Part shown: positions 6,487 to 21,400 of the stretch, in pieces
How positions within the stretch are numbered: position 1 is the first letter of the stretch
Layout of the letters: each line of letters starts with the position of its first letter
Origin: CBDCVD01 sp965224015
GTDB taxonomy: Bacteria > Pseudomonadota > Alphaproteobacteria > Rhizobiales > CBDCVD01
Assembly (NCBI GenBank): GCA_965224015.1
Contig: OZ245032.1
Span: forward strand, 682,001-746,000
DNA: 64,000 nt
Direction of reading: 5' to 3'
Position numbers and translations under genes: made by a program
The notes under the pieces: generated by a model
Databases searched by the model: none
What the model saw: only the letters and a program-made list of their open reading frames with translations
What the model was told of the DNA's origin: nothing

Positions 6487-9400
6487 ATGCTAAAGCGCGT
6501 CGATACATATTTGCGCAAACAAATTGAAAATAGCACAAATTTTACCAAACATGGCACCACGTCAAGCGTTGTCAGTACTCTTCGCCAGGGGTGGTTGTGC
6601 GAGACGTCCCTGGAGGCCCTTGAGCCACGCATTATGCTGGACGCCGCGGGCGCGATTACGGGCGTAGAGGTTGTAAGCGAGCAGACAGCCGCTAAACAGG
6701 TTGATGCCCATTTGAGCGATGCGGAGGACGCATCCGTTACGCAACCCGCACCTACGGCTCTCAACGACGAAGAAAATGCCTTATTCGCACGCGCCGTGCA
6801 GGAGCAGGCCAGTGACACCGGCAACGCGATTGTCTTCATTGATGCCAGTGTTAGCGATATTGAGCAATACCTCGGAGAAATTGGTGAGTCCAGTGAGGTG
6901 GTTTTCATTGATGGACGCACGGATGGCATCGAGCAGATTGCCAGTATCCTCAAAGACCGCACCGACCTTGATGCCATTCACATTATATCGCACGGCGATG
7001 CAGGTGAATTATATCTGGGAGACGCGATCCTGAATGCTGAGAGCATGCAGGGTATGTATCTTGATGCGCTCACGGGTATCGGAAAAGCGCTTTCCGAAGA
7101 CGGCGACATTCTTATTTACGGTTGTGACTTTGCCGACGGTGAAACGGGACTTGAAGCCGCAACGCTGCTTGGCGCGATCACCGGCGCTGACATTGCCGCA
7201 TCCAAGGACTTGACGGGGCACGAAAGTCTCGGTGGCAACTGGGTGTTGGAAACACAAATAGGCGATATTGAAGCGGTAACTATCAGACCCGGAAACTGGG
7301 AGGGGACCCTGATTATTGACGCCACGCCCTCGGGCACAGAAGCCTATGCGCGCGGCAATTATATCGAAATTGGGTTGAATGAGCGTGGCGTCTTTGGGGC
7401 AAGTAACACGTTCCGGCCAGCGGGTTATCACGATTCTCGGTCAGGGGCTACCGGAGTCGATCTGTTTGGCATGATCGCAAACCCGCAAAGGAATAACTGG
7501 GCCACCTATGATGGTGATTTCTTTACTCCGGGCAACCCGGAAGAAGGGTTTACTCTGGAGATCAGCGGCTCGACTTTTTCCAACAATAACTCCCTCGGCG
7601 TCGGTTCATCGACGCTTGTAGAAATCCCCGGCAGCATTACCGGCACCGGCATCGAGACGGTCAATGGCGTCAATCGCGCCTATATCACCTGGTCGGGAAT
7701 TGCCGCCGGAGTCATACAGGTTGATCGTAAAATCTGGATTGAGGAAAACAGTATCTTCATCCGGATGGAGACAACACTGACCAATATAAGCGGTTCGACA
7801 TTTAGTGACATCTACTGGATGCACAATCTCGATCCTGATGGCGATGTCACCATAAACGGCTTTGATTACCGTACAACAAATACAATTCAGTCCCAACCAG
7901 GCGGAGTCAATGGCAATCTAGCCCTTGTTTCCGCAACGCAACTCCCGGCGGGAAGTGACTTTGATGGGAACTCAATGTCACTCATGGCCAACGACCCGCG
8001 CGCGCGCGTAACCCATGGTGGCTTCAGTAACCGTGATGCAAGCGATGTGTGGAACGGGTTTGGCTTGAACAGTATTGTTGGCAGCTCGGTCTTTGCCGAT
8101 GAGGCCATCTCCCTGGCTTTCAATATTGGCACCATGGCCCCCGGGCAGGTTGAGTCATTTGAATACACGTATCTTTTGGAAGCCGCCCCGCAGCTTGATC
8201 TTGATGATAACAATTCATCCGGTGCAACCGGCATTGACTACCAGGCAACCTTTACGGAAGGGGGAGCACCGGTTGCCATTGCGGACACGGATTCCGCGAT
8301 ATTTGATCTTGACAACACCAACATGCAAGGCGGCATCGTAACTCTAACCAATGCCCAGGCAGATGACCGCCTTGTTATTAGCGGAACGCCTGTTTCCAAC
8401 GGAAGTACCGGATTTATCGGCTCTGTATCCTACAGTGTGAGTGTATCCGGTGGTCAGATCACGGTTTCCCTGTCGGGAAATGCCAGCATCGGTGCCTACC
8501 AGACGGCCTTTGAGTCGATCGCCTTCGAGAACACGTCAGCAACCCCCTCGACCGTTGACAGGATTTTCCAGTCCGTCGTCAATGACGGTGTCTCCTCGTC
8601 CCCTGCAGCGGTGTCAACAATTTCTGTTGTTGATCTTGTCCCATCCAATACCCCTCCCGGGCTGGATCTTGATAGCACAGACACGGGCACCAGCGTACTC
8701 GACAACTTCGACACCGTTAGCTGGTCTGGCAGCAATGGCCCGGATGTATGGGCCGGACCCTGGACCGATAACGACAACAACCCATTGCCTGATAACGGGC
8801 GTAACAGAGTTATCACAGCAGGTACTGAGTCTGTTGCGCGCATTCGCCGCGCCGGCGAGTATATTGAGCGCTCGGTTGACCTGACCGGAAACGGACTTGC
8901 GACACTTACATTCGATTATCAGCGCAGAAATAACTTGCTGGCCAGCGAGGAATTTAGGGTTTTCGCGTCAAGCGACGGTGTCAGCTTTACCCAAGTGTTT
9001 GCAACCAATGGCACGGGGGCTAACGATGCCGGCTATATAACTGAGACTGTGGATATTTCTGCCTATATCGGATCAAACACAACTGTTCGCTTTGAATCAA
9101 GCAGTGTCGGCGACAACGGCGATATCTATATTAATTCTGTTGGCATTGACGCGGTCCCCACCAGCTATGCAACGACGTTTACTCCCGCAGGAGCTGCCGT
9201 GGCCATATCAAGCATTGATACGGATGTCACGGATGCCGACGATACCAATATGGAATCCGGCTCTGTCGTCCTCACCAATGCGCAGACCGGAGACCGGTTC
9301 CTGATCGCGGGCGTGGCCGTCGCCGATACAGATACCGGCACCATTGGCGCGGTGAGCTATAGCGTCAGCGAGAGCGGCGGGCAGATCACCATCAGCCTCT

Positions 9401-12400
9401 CCGGCACTGCGACCTTGGCGCAATACGAATCCGCCATAGAAGCCATCAGCTTTGAAAACACAGAGGCCTCACCAAACCTGGTGGACCGAATTGTAAATGC
9501 CACTGTTAATGACGGTGACGATAATTCCAACACTGCGACCAGCACGATCTCGATCGCGCCTCCCAACTCCCCACCACAGCTTGATCTTGACACCTCTGAC
9601 GGCGGTGCCTTTGCCGATTACGCTGATAACTTTGAAACAGCTCTCTATACCAACCAGGATGGTAGCGATAACTGGGCTGGAGCGTGGACCGAAACGGGCG
9701 AGACAACAGATCCTACGGCGGGTTGGTTTCGCATTATTGACGACCCAAACACCGCAGCCGTTGACAGCGTTTTACGCAATCAGGGAGACGGAACCCGTTA
9801 TATACAGCGCCTGGTTGGAGACACGACCGGCAGCGCCAGTATCAATCTTAATCTTGATTATCGTCGCAACAGCCTTGAAGCGGGCGAGGCGATGGGAATT
9901 TACGCATCCAGTGACGGGATCACCTTCACCCTTGTGGGGCAAATTAGTGGCACGGGAACCAGCGATACAGCCTATTTGAACGTGGATGTCGACCTTACGG
10001 CCTTTGCTGGTACGGCGACGACCGTTCGGTTTCAGATGATAGGCACTAACGAAAATAACGACCGTGTGTATGTTGACAACGTCAGCATAGCTGTTGAGCC
10101 AAACACGGGTTACACAACAACATTTACACAGGGTGGTTCTCCGGTTGATATTTCTTCGATAAATACCGGAGTTTCCGACACTGATGACACCAATATGGAA
10201 TCCGCGACCCTGACCTTGACCAACACCCAGTCAGGTGACGAGTTCTGGATAAACGGAGCAGCGGTGGCATCCGGCGATAGCGGCACCGTGAACGGCATCA
10301 GTTATGCGGTATCGACGGGTGGTGGCGGCGAACTTATCATCACCCTGTCGGGAAGCGCGACGCTTGCCGATTATGAGGTAGCGATTGAGTCAATCCAGTT
10401 TAATAACACCGATGCCTCGCCAAGCACAGTGGAACGCGTCATAGAAGTTGTGGTCAACGATGGCGATGCGGCTTCGAATACCGCCATATCGCGCATTTCC
10501 ATCGATTTCAATATTGATATCGATAGCGATGGCGATGGCGTTGGCGATACCCTCGACATCGACGATGACAACGACGGGATTCTGGATGCTGATGAATATA
10601 TTGCCGTATTTACAGGGACCGGCGACTGGAGTTACGAGTTCTATACAAGGCCGAACCCGACCACGGGAACAGAAGCCGACTACCCAATCACCACTCTGCA
10701 TCCGGATTTCACCCTGGAACCGGATGGAACATATTCCACCACAGCCACCCCTGACCTGACGGGCACGGTTCCCAACGGTCAAGATGCCGGACCGGGCACC
10801 CAGGGGGTTGGACAATTTACTACATATGTGGGGGTTGAGCCTGGGACTTCGATTTCATTGGAGTACCAGAATGGTGGCCGTTGGGAATGGGTTAGTATCG
10901 CGGTGCTGGATACGGCTGGCAATGTGCTGAGCGTTCTGCCGGAGTATTACTCCAATGTCACAAATACCCAAACCGTCCCCGCATTTACGGCGCCGGATAA
11001 CGGTGTTGTGCAAATCGTTGTGACGATTTCCAATCCCGGCTTAACCTACAACTCACCCAATATCACAAGCCATACGGTTCACACCGGATTTTCGTTTACG
11101 GATTCGGATGGCGACGGATTGATCGATGCCCTCGACATCGATAGCGATAACGATGGCATTACCGATAATGTGGAGGCGCAGGCCACGGCCGCTTACATCG
11201 CCCCTTCCGGGATGCCAGGGGCGGGCTTTACCGATAGCAACGGTAACGGTCTTGATGACAACTACGAGGTCGCACCGGGAACCGCGGGCTTTAACCCCGA
11301 CGGCATCGGGTTAGCGCCGGTAGATACCGATGGCGACAGTTTGCCGGACTTCCGTGATACCGATTCCGATAATGATACAATTGCCGACGTCGATGAGGCC
11401 GGCCATGGCATCACCCAGGCCGCCATCGACGCCTCCGCCGATACCGACGGCGATGGCCTGAAGGACGTTGTCGAGGGCGCCGACAATAATGACGGCTTCG
11501 ACGTCAACGATGAAAACCTGGATGCAACGGATACAAACTTCCTGCTGTCCGGTGCCGGCTTATCCGTTCTGGCCGATGGCTCCGATGCGGTTCCGCTGGT
11601 ACGCGATTTGCGATTCAGAGCCGACAATACACCGGTTATCGACCTGAATTCCACCGCCACGGGTTACGACGACGCCCGTGACTGGAGCGCCACCTACACC
11701 GAGGACAGTGCGGCCGTAAGGGTCAGCGATACCGATGCCGGTGTTAGCGATATGTTGGAAAGCGACATCACAACCATGACCATCGTCATGGGCGGTGTGG
11801 TCGATGGCGCTTTTGAACAGGTAAGTATTGGCGGCAATGCTTTTGATTTGAGCGTCTCTTCCACAGTGACTGTATCTGCTGGCACAGTCTCGGTCGATAT
11901 CGCCTATGTGGCGGGAAGCGGCACATTCACGATTACCAATAGTAGCGGCGCGGCCAATCCAATACCGCAAACCGACCTTCAGTCGCTGGTGCGCCTCGCA
12001 ACCTATCGCAATACATCGCAAGCGCCAACGGCTGGAAACAGAACCCTGACATTTACGGTCACGGATGCCGCTGGCAATGTGTCTTCGAATGCTGTCTCTA
12101 CGATAACAGTGGTACCGACCGACGATCCGTTGGTCATCACCGATACGACGGACAACGGCACGACGGATGCCGAGGTGCTGGAGAGCGACCTGGCAACAGG
12201 CTCTAACCCGACCGGCACCGGCGAGACGGCAACCGGTGACTTTACCATCGCCGCCCCCGACGGCATTGCCTCCCTTACTGTTGGCACCACCACCTTCACC
12301 TTGGCACAACTCAATGGCGCAAGTGCAGGATCACCGCTGACGGTAACCACAGCCCTTGGCACGCTTTCCATAACCAATTATGAGCCCAGCACCGGCCAGG

Positions 12401-15400
12401 TGGACTATTCCTATACCCTGAACACAAACGCCAATCATTCCGTCGGTCAGGTGATCGACACCTTTGCCCTGACACTCACCGATGATGATGGGGATACACA
12501 GACCGGTAACCTGGGTATCCTGATCGTCGACGATGTCCCGACGGCCAACGCCGATGTGGACAGCGTCACCGAAGACGCCACCGGCGTTGACGCCGTGGCC
12601 GATGGTAATGTGTTTGCCGGCTCAGGGGGCAGCGACACCAACACCTCCGATGGCGTGGCGGATACCCTGGGGGCTGACACAACGCCAGCACCGGTGACCG
12701 GCGTTGTCGCGGGCACAGGCTCCGCGGCGGGCACAACAGGCAATGTCGGAGCCCCCCTGGCGGGCACCTACGGCACCCTCACCCTTAACGCTGATGGCGC
12801 CTACTCTTATGCCCTGAACAATGCCAACTCCGCGGTGCAAGGGCTGAGTTCGGGCGAAAGCCTGACCGACACCTTCACCTACCAGATCACCGATAGTGAC
12901 GGCGATACATCCGAGACCACCCTAACCATAACCATCAATGGCGAGAACGACGCGGTCCCGCCCATTGGCGGCACCGATGACGGCTCCACGGTCACCGGCG
13001 CTGATGCCGAGGTGCTGGAGAGCGACCTGGCAACAGGCTCTAACCCGACCGGCACCGGCGAGACGGCAACCGGTGACTTTACCATCGCCGCCCCTGACGG
13101 CATTGCCTCCCTTACTGTTGACACCACCACCTTCACCTTGGCACAACTCAATGGCGCAAGTGCAGGATCACCGCTGACGGTAACCACATCGCTTGGCACG
13201 CTTTCCATAACCAATTATGAGCCCAGCACCGGCCAGGTGGACTATTCCTATACCCTGAACACAAACGCCAATCATTCCGTCGGTCAGGTGATCGACACCT
13301 TTGCCCTGACACTCACCGATGATGATGGGGATACACAGACCGGTAACCTGGGTATCCTGATCGTCGACGATGTCCCGACGGCCAACGCGGATGTGGACAG
13401 CGTCACCGAAGACGCCACCGGCGTTGACGCTGTGGCCGATGGTAATGTGTTTGCCGGCTCAGGGGGCAGCGACACCAACACCTCCGATGGCGTGGCGGAT
13501 ACCCTGGGGGCTGACACAACGCCAGCACCGGTGACCGGCGTTGTCGCGGGCACAGGCTCCGCGGCGGGCACAACAGGCAATGTCGGAGCCCCCCTGGCGG
13601 GCACCTACGGCACCCTCACCCTTAACGCTGATGGCGCCTACTCTTATGCCCTGAACAATGCCAACTCCGCGGTGCAAGGGCTGAGTTCGGGCGAAAGCCT
13701 GACCGACACCTTCACCTACGAAATCACCGATAGCGACGGCGATACATCCGAGACCACCCTAACCATAACCATCAATGGTGCCAACGACGCGGTCCCGCCC
13801 ATTGGCGGCACCGATGACGGCTCCACGGTCACCGGCGCCGATGCCGAGGTGCTGGAGAGCGACCTGGCAACAGGCTCGAACCCGACCGGCACCGGCGAGA
13901 CGGCAACCGGTGACTTTACCATCGCCGCCCCCGACGGCATTGCCTCCCTTACTGTTGGCACCACCACCTTCACCTTGGCACAACTCAATGGCGCAAGTGC
14001 AGGATCACCGCTGACGGTAACCACAGCCCTTGGCACGCTTTCCATAACCAATTATGAGCCCAGCACCGGCCAGGTGGACTATTCCTATACCCTGAACACA
14101 AACGCCGATCATTCCGCCGGGCAGGTGATCGACACCTTTGCCCTGACACTCACCGATGATGATGGGGATACACAGACCGGTAACCTGGGTATCCTGATCG
14201 TCGACGATGTCCCGACGGCCAACGCCGATGTGGACAGCGTCACCGAAGACGCCACCGGCGTTGACGCCGTGGCCGATGGTAATGTGTTTGCCGGCTCAGG
14301 GGGCAGCGACACCAACACCTCCGATGGCGTGGCGGATATCCTGGGGGCTGACACAACGCCAGCACCGGTGACCGGCGTTGTCGCGGGCACAGGCTCCGCG
14401 GCGGGCGCAACAGGCAATGTCGGAGCCTCCCTGGCGGGCGCCTACGGCACCCTCACCCTTAACGCTGATGGCGCCTACTCTTATGCCCTGAACAATGCCA
14501 ACCCCGCAGTGCAAGGGCTGAGTTCCGGCGAAAGCCTGACCGACACCTTCACCTACGAAATCACCGATAGTGACGGCGATACATCCGAGACCACCCTCAC
14601 CATAACCATCAATGGTGCCAACGACGCGGTCCCGCCCATTGGCGGTACCGATGACGGCTCCACGGTCACCGGCGCCGATGCCGAGGTGCTGGAGAGCGAC
14701 CTGGCAACAGGCTCGAACCCGACCGGCACCGGCGAGACGGCAACCGGTGACTTTACCATCGCCGCCCCCGACGGCATTGCCTCCCTTACTGTTGGCACCA
14801 CCACCTTCACCTTGGCACAACTCAATGGCGCAAGTGCAGGATCACCGCTGACGGTAACCACATCGCTTGGCACGCTTTCCATAACCAATTATGAGCCCAG
14901 CACCGGCCAGGTGGACTATTCCTATACCCTGAACACAAACGCCGATCATTCCGCCGGGCAGGTGATCGACACCTTTGCCCTGACACTCACCGATGATGAT
15001 GGGGATACACAGACCGGTAACCTGGGTATCCTGATCGTCGACGATGTCCCGACGGCCAACGCCGATGTGGACAGCGTCACCGAAGACGCCACCGGCGTTG
15101 ACGCTGTGGCCGATGGTAATGTGTTTGCCGGCTCAGGTGGCAGCGACACCAACACCTCCGATGGCGTGGCGGATACCCTGGGGGCTGACACAACGCCAGC
15201 ACCGGTGACCGGCGTTGTCGCGGGCACAAGCTCCGCGGCGGGCGCAACAGGCAATGTCGGAGCCTCCCTGGCGGGCGCCTACGGCACCCTCACCCTTAAC
15301 GCTGATGGCGCCTACTCTTATGCCCTGAACAATGCCAACCCCGCGGTGCAAGGGCTGAGTTCGGGCGAAAGCCTGACCGACACCTTCACCTACGAAATCA

Positions 15401-18400
15401 CCGATAGTGACGGCGATACATCCGAGACCACCCTAACCATAACCATCAATGGTGCCAACGACGCGGTCCCGCCGATCGGCGGCACCGATGACGGCTCCAC
15501 GGTCACCGGCGCTGATGCCGAGGTGCTGGAGAGCGACCTGGCAACAGGCTCTAACCCGACCGGCACCGGCGAGACGGCAACCGGCACCTTTACCATCGCC
15601 GCCCCCGACGGCATTGCCTCCCTTACTGTTGGCACCACCACCTTCACCTTGGCGCAACTCAATGGCGCAAGTGCAGGATCACCGCTGACGGTAACCACAT
15701 CGCTTGGCACGCTTTCCATAACCAATTATGAGCCCAGCACCGGCCAGGTGGACTATTCCTATACCCTGAACACAAACGCCGATCATTCCCTCGGTCAGGT
15801 GATCGACACCTTTGCCCTGACACTCACCGATGATGACGGGGATACACAGACCGGTAACCTGGGTATCCTGATCGTCGACGATGTCCCGACGGCCAACGCC
15901 GATGTGGACAGCGTCACCGAAGACGCCACCGGCGTTGACGCCGTGGCCGATGGTAATGTGTTTGCCGGCTCAGGGGGCAGCGACACCAACACCTCCGATG
16001 GCGTGGCGGATATCCTGGGGGCTGACACAACGCCAGCACCGGTGACCGGCGTTGTCGCGGGCACAGGCTCCGCGGCGGGCGCAACAGGCAATGTCGGAGC
16101 CTCCCTGGCGGGCGCCTACGGCACCCTCACCCTTAACGCTGATGGCGCCTACTCTTATGCCCTGAACAATGCCAACCCCGCAGTGCAAGGGCTGAGTTCC
16201 GGCGAAAGCCTGACCGACACCTTCACCTACGAAATCACCGATAGTGACGGCGATACATCCGAGACCACCCTCACCATAACCATCAATGGTGAGAACGACG
16301 CGGTCCCGCCCATTGGCGGTACCGATGACGGCTCCACGGTCACCGGCGCTGATGCCGAGGTGCTGGAGAGCGACCTGGCAACAGGCTCGAACCCGACCGG
16401 CACCGGCGAGACGGCAACCGGCACCTTTACCATCGCCGCCCCTGACGGCATTGCCTCCCTTACTGTTGGCACCACCACCTTCACCTTGGCACAACTCAAT
16501 GGCGCAAGTGCAGGATCACCGCTGACGGTAACCACAGCCCTTGGCACGCTTTCCATAACCAATTATGAGCCCAGCACCGGCCAGGTGGACTATTCCTATA
16601 CCCTGAACACAAACGCCAATCATTCCGTCGGTCAGGTGATCGACACCTTTGCCCTGACACTCACCGATGATGATGGGGATACACAGACCGGTAACCTGGG
16701 TATCCTGATCGTCGACGATGTCCCGACGGCCAACGCCGATGTGGACAGCGTCACCGAAGACGCCACCGGCGTTGACGCCGTGGCCGATGGTAATGTGTTT
16801 GCCGGCTCAGGGGGCAGCGACACCAACACCTCCGATGGCGTGGCGGATACCCTGGGGGCTGACACAACGCCAGCACCGGTGACCGGCGTTGTCGCGGGCA
16901 CAAGCTCCGCGGCGGGCGCAACAGGCAATGTCGGAGCCTCCCTGGCGGGCGCCTACGGCACCCTCACCCTTAACGCTGATGGCGCCTACTCTTATGCCCT
17001 GAACAATGCCAACCCCGCGGTGCAAGGGCTGAGTTCCGGCGAAAGCCTGACCGACACCTTCACCTACGAAATCACCGATAGCGACGGCGATACATCCGAG
17101 ACCACCCTAACCATAACCATCAATGGTGCCAACGACGCGGTCCCGCCCATTGGCGGCACCGATGACGGCTCTGCTGTTGTTGGGGCCGATGCCGAGGTGC
17201 TGGAGAGCGACCTGGCAACAGGCTCGAACCCGACCGGCACCGGCGAGACGGCAACCGGTGACTTTACCATCGCCGCCCCTGACGGCATTGCCTCCCTTAC
17301 TGTTGGCACCACCACCTTCACCTTGGCACAACTCAATGGCGCAAGTGCAGGATCACCGCTGACGGTAACCACATCGCTTGGCACGCTTTCCATAACCAAT
17401 TATGAGCCCAGCACCGGCCAGGTGGACTATTCCTATACCCTGAACACAAACGCCGATCATTCCGCCGGGCAGGTGATCGACACCTTTGCCCTGACACTCA
17501 CCGATGATGATGGGGATACACAGACCGGTAACCTGGGTATCCTGATCGTCGACGATGTACCGACGGCCAACGCCGATGTGGACAGCGTCACCGAAGACGC
17601 CACCGGCGTTGACGCCGTGGCCGATGGTAATGTGTTTGCCGGCTCAGGTGGCAGCGACACCAACACCTCCGATGGCGTGGCGGATACCCTGGGGGCTGAC
17701 ACAACGCCAGCACCGGTGACCGGCGTTGTCGCGGGCACAAGCTCCGCGGCGGGCACAACAGGCAATGTCGGAGCCTCCCTGGCGGGCGCCTACGGCACCC
17801 TCACCCTTAACGCTGATGGCGCCTACTCTTATGCCCTGAACAATGCCAACCCCGCGGTGCAAGGGCTGAGTTCGGGCGAAAGCCTGACCGACACCTTCAC
17901 CTACGAAATCACCGATAGCGACGGCGATACATCCGAGACCACCCTAACCATAACCATCAATGGTGCCAACGACGCGGTCCCGCCGATCGGCGGCACCGAT
18001 GACGGCTCCACGGTCACCGGCGCTGATGCCGAGGTGCTGGAGAGCGACCTGGCAACAGGCTCTAACCCGACCGGCACCGGCGAGACGGCAACCGGCACCT
18101 TTACCATCGCCGCCCCTGACGGCATTGCCTCCCTTACTGTTGGCACCACCACCTTCACCTTGGCGCAACTCAATGGCGCAAGTGCAGGATCACCGCTGAC
18201 GGTAACCACATCGCTTGGCACGCTTTCCATAACCAATTATGAGCCCAGCACCGGCCAGGTGGACTATTCCTATACCCTGAACACAAACGCCAATCATTCC
18301 GCCGGGCAGGTGATCGACACCTTTGCCCTGACACTCACCGATGATGATGGGGATACACAGACCGGTAACCTGGGTATCCTGATCGTCGACGATGTCCCGA

Positions 18401-21400
18401 CGGCCAACGCCGATGTGGACAGCGTCACCGAAGACGCCACCGGCGTTGACGCCGTGGCCGATGGTAATGTGTTTGCCGGCTCAGGTGGCAGCGACACCAA
18501 CACCTCCGATGGCGTGGCGGATATCCTGGGGGCTGACACAACGCCAGCACCGGTGACCGGCGTTGTCGCGGGCACAGGCTCCGCGGCGGGCACAACAGGC
18601 AATGTCGGAGCCCCCCTGGCGGGCGCCTACGGCACCCTCACCCTTAACGCTGATGGCGCCTACTCTTATGCCCTGAACAATGCCAACCCCGCAGTGCAAG
18701 GGCTGAGTTCCGGCGAAAGCCTGACCGACACCTTCACCTACCAGATCACCGATAGCGACGGCGATACATCCGAGACCACCCTCACCATAACCATCAATGG
18801 TGCCAACGACGCGGTCCCGCCCATTGGCGGTACCGATGACGGCTCTGCTGTTGTTGGGGCCGATGCCGAGGTGCTGGAGAGCGACCTGGCAACAGGCTCT
18901 AACCCGACCGGCACCGGCGAGACGGCAACCGGTGACTTTACCATCGCCGCCCCCGACGGCATTGCCTCCCTTACTGTTGACACCACCACCTTCACCTTGG
19001 CACAACTCAATGGCGCAAGTGCAGGATCACCGCTGACGGTAACCACAGCCCTTGGCACGCTTTCCATAACCAATTATGAGCCCAGCACCGGCCAGGTGGA
19101 CTATTCCTATACCCTGAACACAAACGCCAATCATTCCGTCGGTCAGGTGATCGACACCTTTGCCCTGACACTCACCGATGATGATGGGGATACACAGACC
19201 GGTAACCTGGGTATCCTGATCGTCGACGATGTCCCGACGGCCAACGCCGATGTGGACAGCGTCACCGAAGACGCCACCGGCGTTGACGCCGTGGCCGATG
19301 GTAATGTGTTTGCCGGCTCAGGGGGCAGCGACACCAACACCTCCGATGGCGTGGCGGATACCCTGGGGGCTGACACAACGCCAGCACCGGTGACCGGCGT
19401 TGTCGCGGGCACAGGCTCCGCGGCGGGCACAACAGGCAATGTCGGAGCCCCCCTGGCGGGCACCTACGGCACCCTCACCCTTAACGCTGATGGCGCCTAC
19501 TCTTATGCCCTGAACAATGCCAACTCCGCGGTGCAAGGGCTGAGTTCGGGCGAAAGCCTGACCGACACCTTCACCTACCAGATCACCGATAGTGACGGCG
19601 ATACATCCGAGACCACCCTAACCATAACCATCAATGGCGAGAACGACGCGGTCCCGCCCATTGGCGGCACCGATGACGGCTCCACGGTCACCGGCGCTGA
19701 TGCCGAGGTGCTGGAGAGCGACCTGGCAACAGGCTCTAACCCGACCGGCACCGGCGAGACGGCAACCGGTGACTTTACCATCGCCGCCCCTGACGGCATT
19801 GCCTCCCTTACTGTTGACACCACCACCTTCACCTTGGCACAACTCAATGGCGCAAGTGCAGGATCACCGCTGACGGTAACCACATCGCTTGGCACGCTTT
19901 CCATAACCAATTATGAGCCCAGCACCGGCCAGGTGGACTATTCCTATACCCTGAACACAAACGCCAATCATTCCGTCGGTCAGGTGATCGACACCTTTGC
20001 CCTGACACTCACCGATGATGATGGGGATACACAGACCGGTAACCTGGGTATCCTGATCGTCGACGATGTCCCGACGGCCAACGCGGATGTGGACAGCGTC
20101 ACCGAAGACGCCACCGGCGTTGACGCTGTGGCCGATGGTAATGTGTTTGCCGGCTCAGGGGGCAGCGACACCAACACCTCCGATGGCGTGGCGGATACCC
20201 TGGGGGCTGACACAACGCCAGCACCGGTGACCGGCGTTGTCGCGGGCACAGGCTCCGCGGCGGGCACAACAGGCAATGTCGGAGCCCCCCTGGCGGGCAC
20301 CTACGGCACCCTCACCCTTAACGCTGATGGCGCCTACTCTTATGCCCTGAACAATGCCAACCCCGCGGTGCAAGGGCTGAGTTCGGGCGAAAGCCTGACC
20401 GACACCTTCACCTACGAAATCACCGATAGTGACGGCGATACATCCGAGACCACCCTCACCATAACCATCAATGGCGAGAACGACGCGGTCCCGCCCATTG
20501 GCGGCACCGATGACGGCTCCACGGTCACCGGCGCCGATGCCGAGGTGCTGGAGAGCGACCTGGCAACAGGCTCGAACCCGACCGGCACCGGCGAGACGGC
20601 AACCGGTGACTTTACCATCGCCGCCCCCGACGGCATTGCCTCCCTTACTGTTGACACCACCACCTTCACCTTGGCACAACTCAATGGCGCAAGTGCAGGA
20701 TCACCGCTGACGGTAACCACATCGCTTGGCACGCTTTCCATAACCAATTATGAGCCCAGCACCGGCCAGGTGGACTATTCCTATACCCTGAACACAAACG
20801 CCGATCATTCCGCCGGGCAGGTGATCGACACCTTTGCCCTGACACTCACCGATGATGATGGGGATACACAGACCGGTAACCTGGGTATCCTGATCGTCGA
20901 CGATGTCCCGACGGCCAACGCGGATGTGGACAGCGTCACCGAAGACGCCACCGGCGTTGACGCCGTGGCCGATGGTAATGTGTTTGCCGGCTCAGGGGGC
21001 AGCGACACCAACACCTCCGATGGCGTGGCGGATACCCTGGGGGCTGACACAACGCCAGCACCGGTGACCGGCGTTGTCGCGGGCACAAGCTCCGCGGCGG
21101 GCACAACAGGCAATGTCGGAGCCTCCCTGGCGGGCGCCTACGGCACCCTCACCCTTAACGCTGATGGCGCCTACTCTTATGCCCTGAACAATGCCAACCC
21201 CGCGGTGCAAGGGCTGAGTTCCGGCGAAAGCCTGACCGACACCTTCACCTACGAAATCACCGATAGCGACGGCGATACATCCGAGACCACCCTAACCATA
21301 ACCATCAATGGTGCCAACGACGCGGTCCCGCCGATCGGCGGCACCGATGACGGCTCCACGGTCACCGGCGCTGATGCCGAGGTGCTGGAGAGCGACCTGG

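Noticed and set aside
6384..6977. 197-codon minus-strand open frame over the start of the giant gene
   Set aside because: It overlaps the LEPR-XLL and DUF4347 coding sequence on the other strand and reads as low-complexity Ser/Arg/Leu without a domain.
11560..12309. 249-codon minus-strand open frame inside the giant gene
   Set aside because: Gly/Arg/Cys-rich shadow frame opposite clearly coding calcium-loop and repeat sequence.
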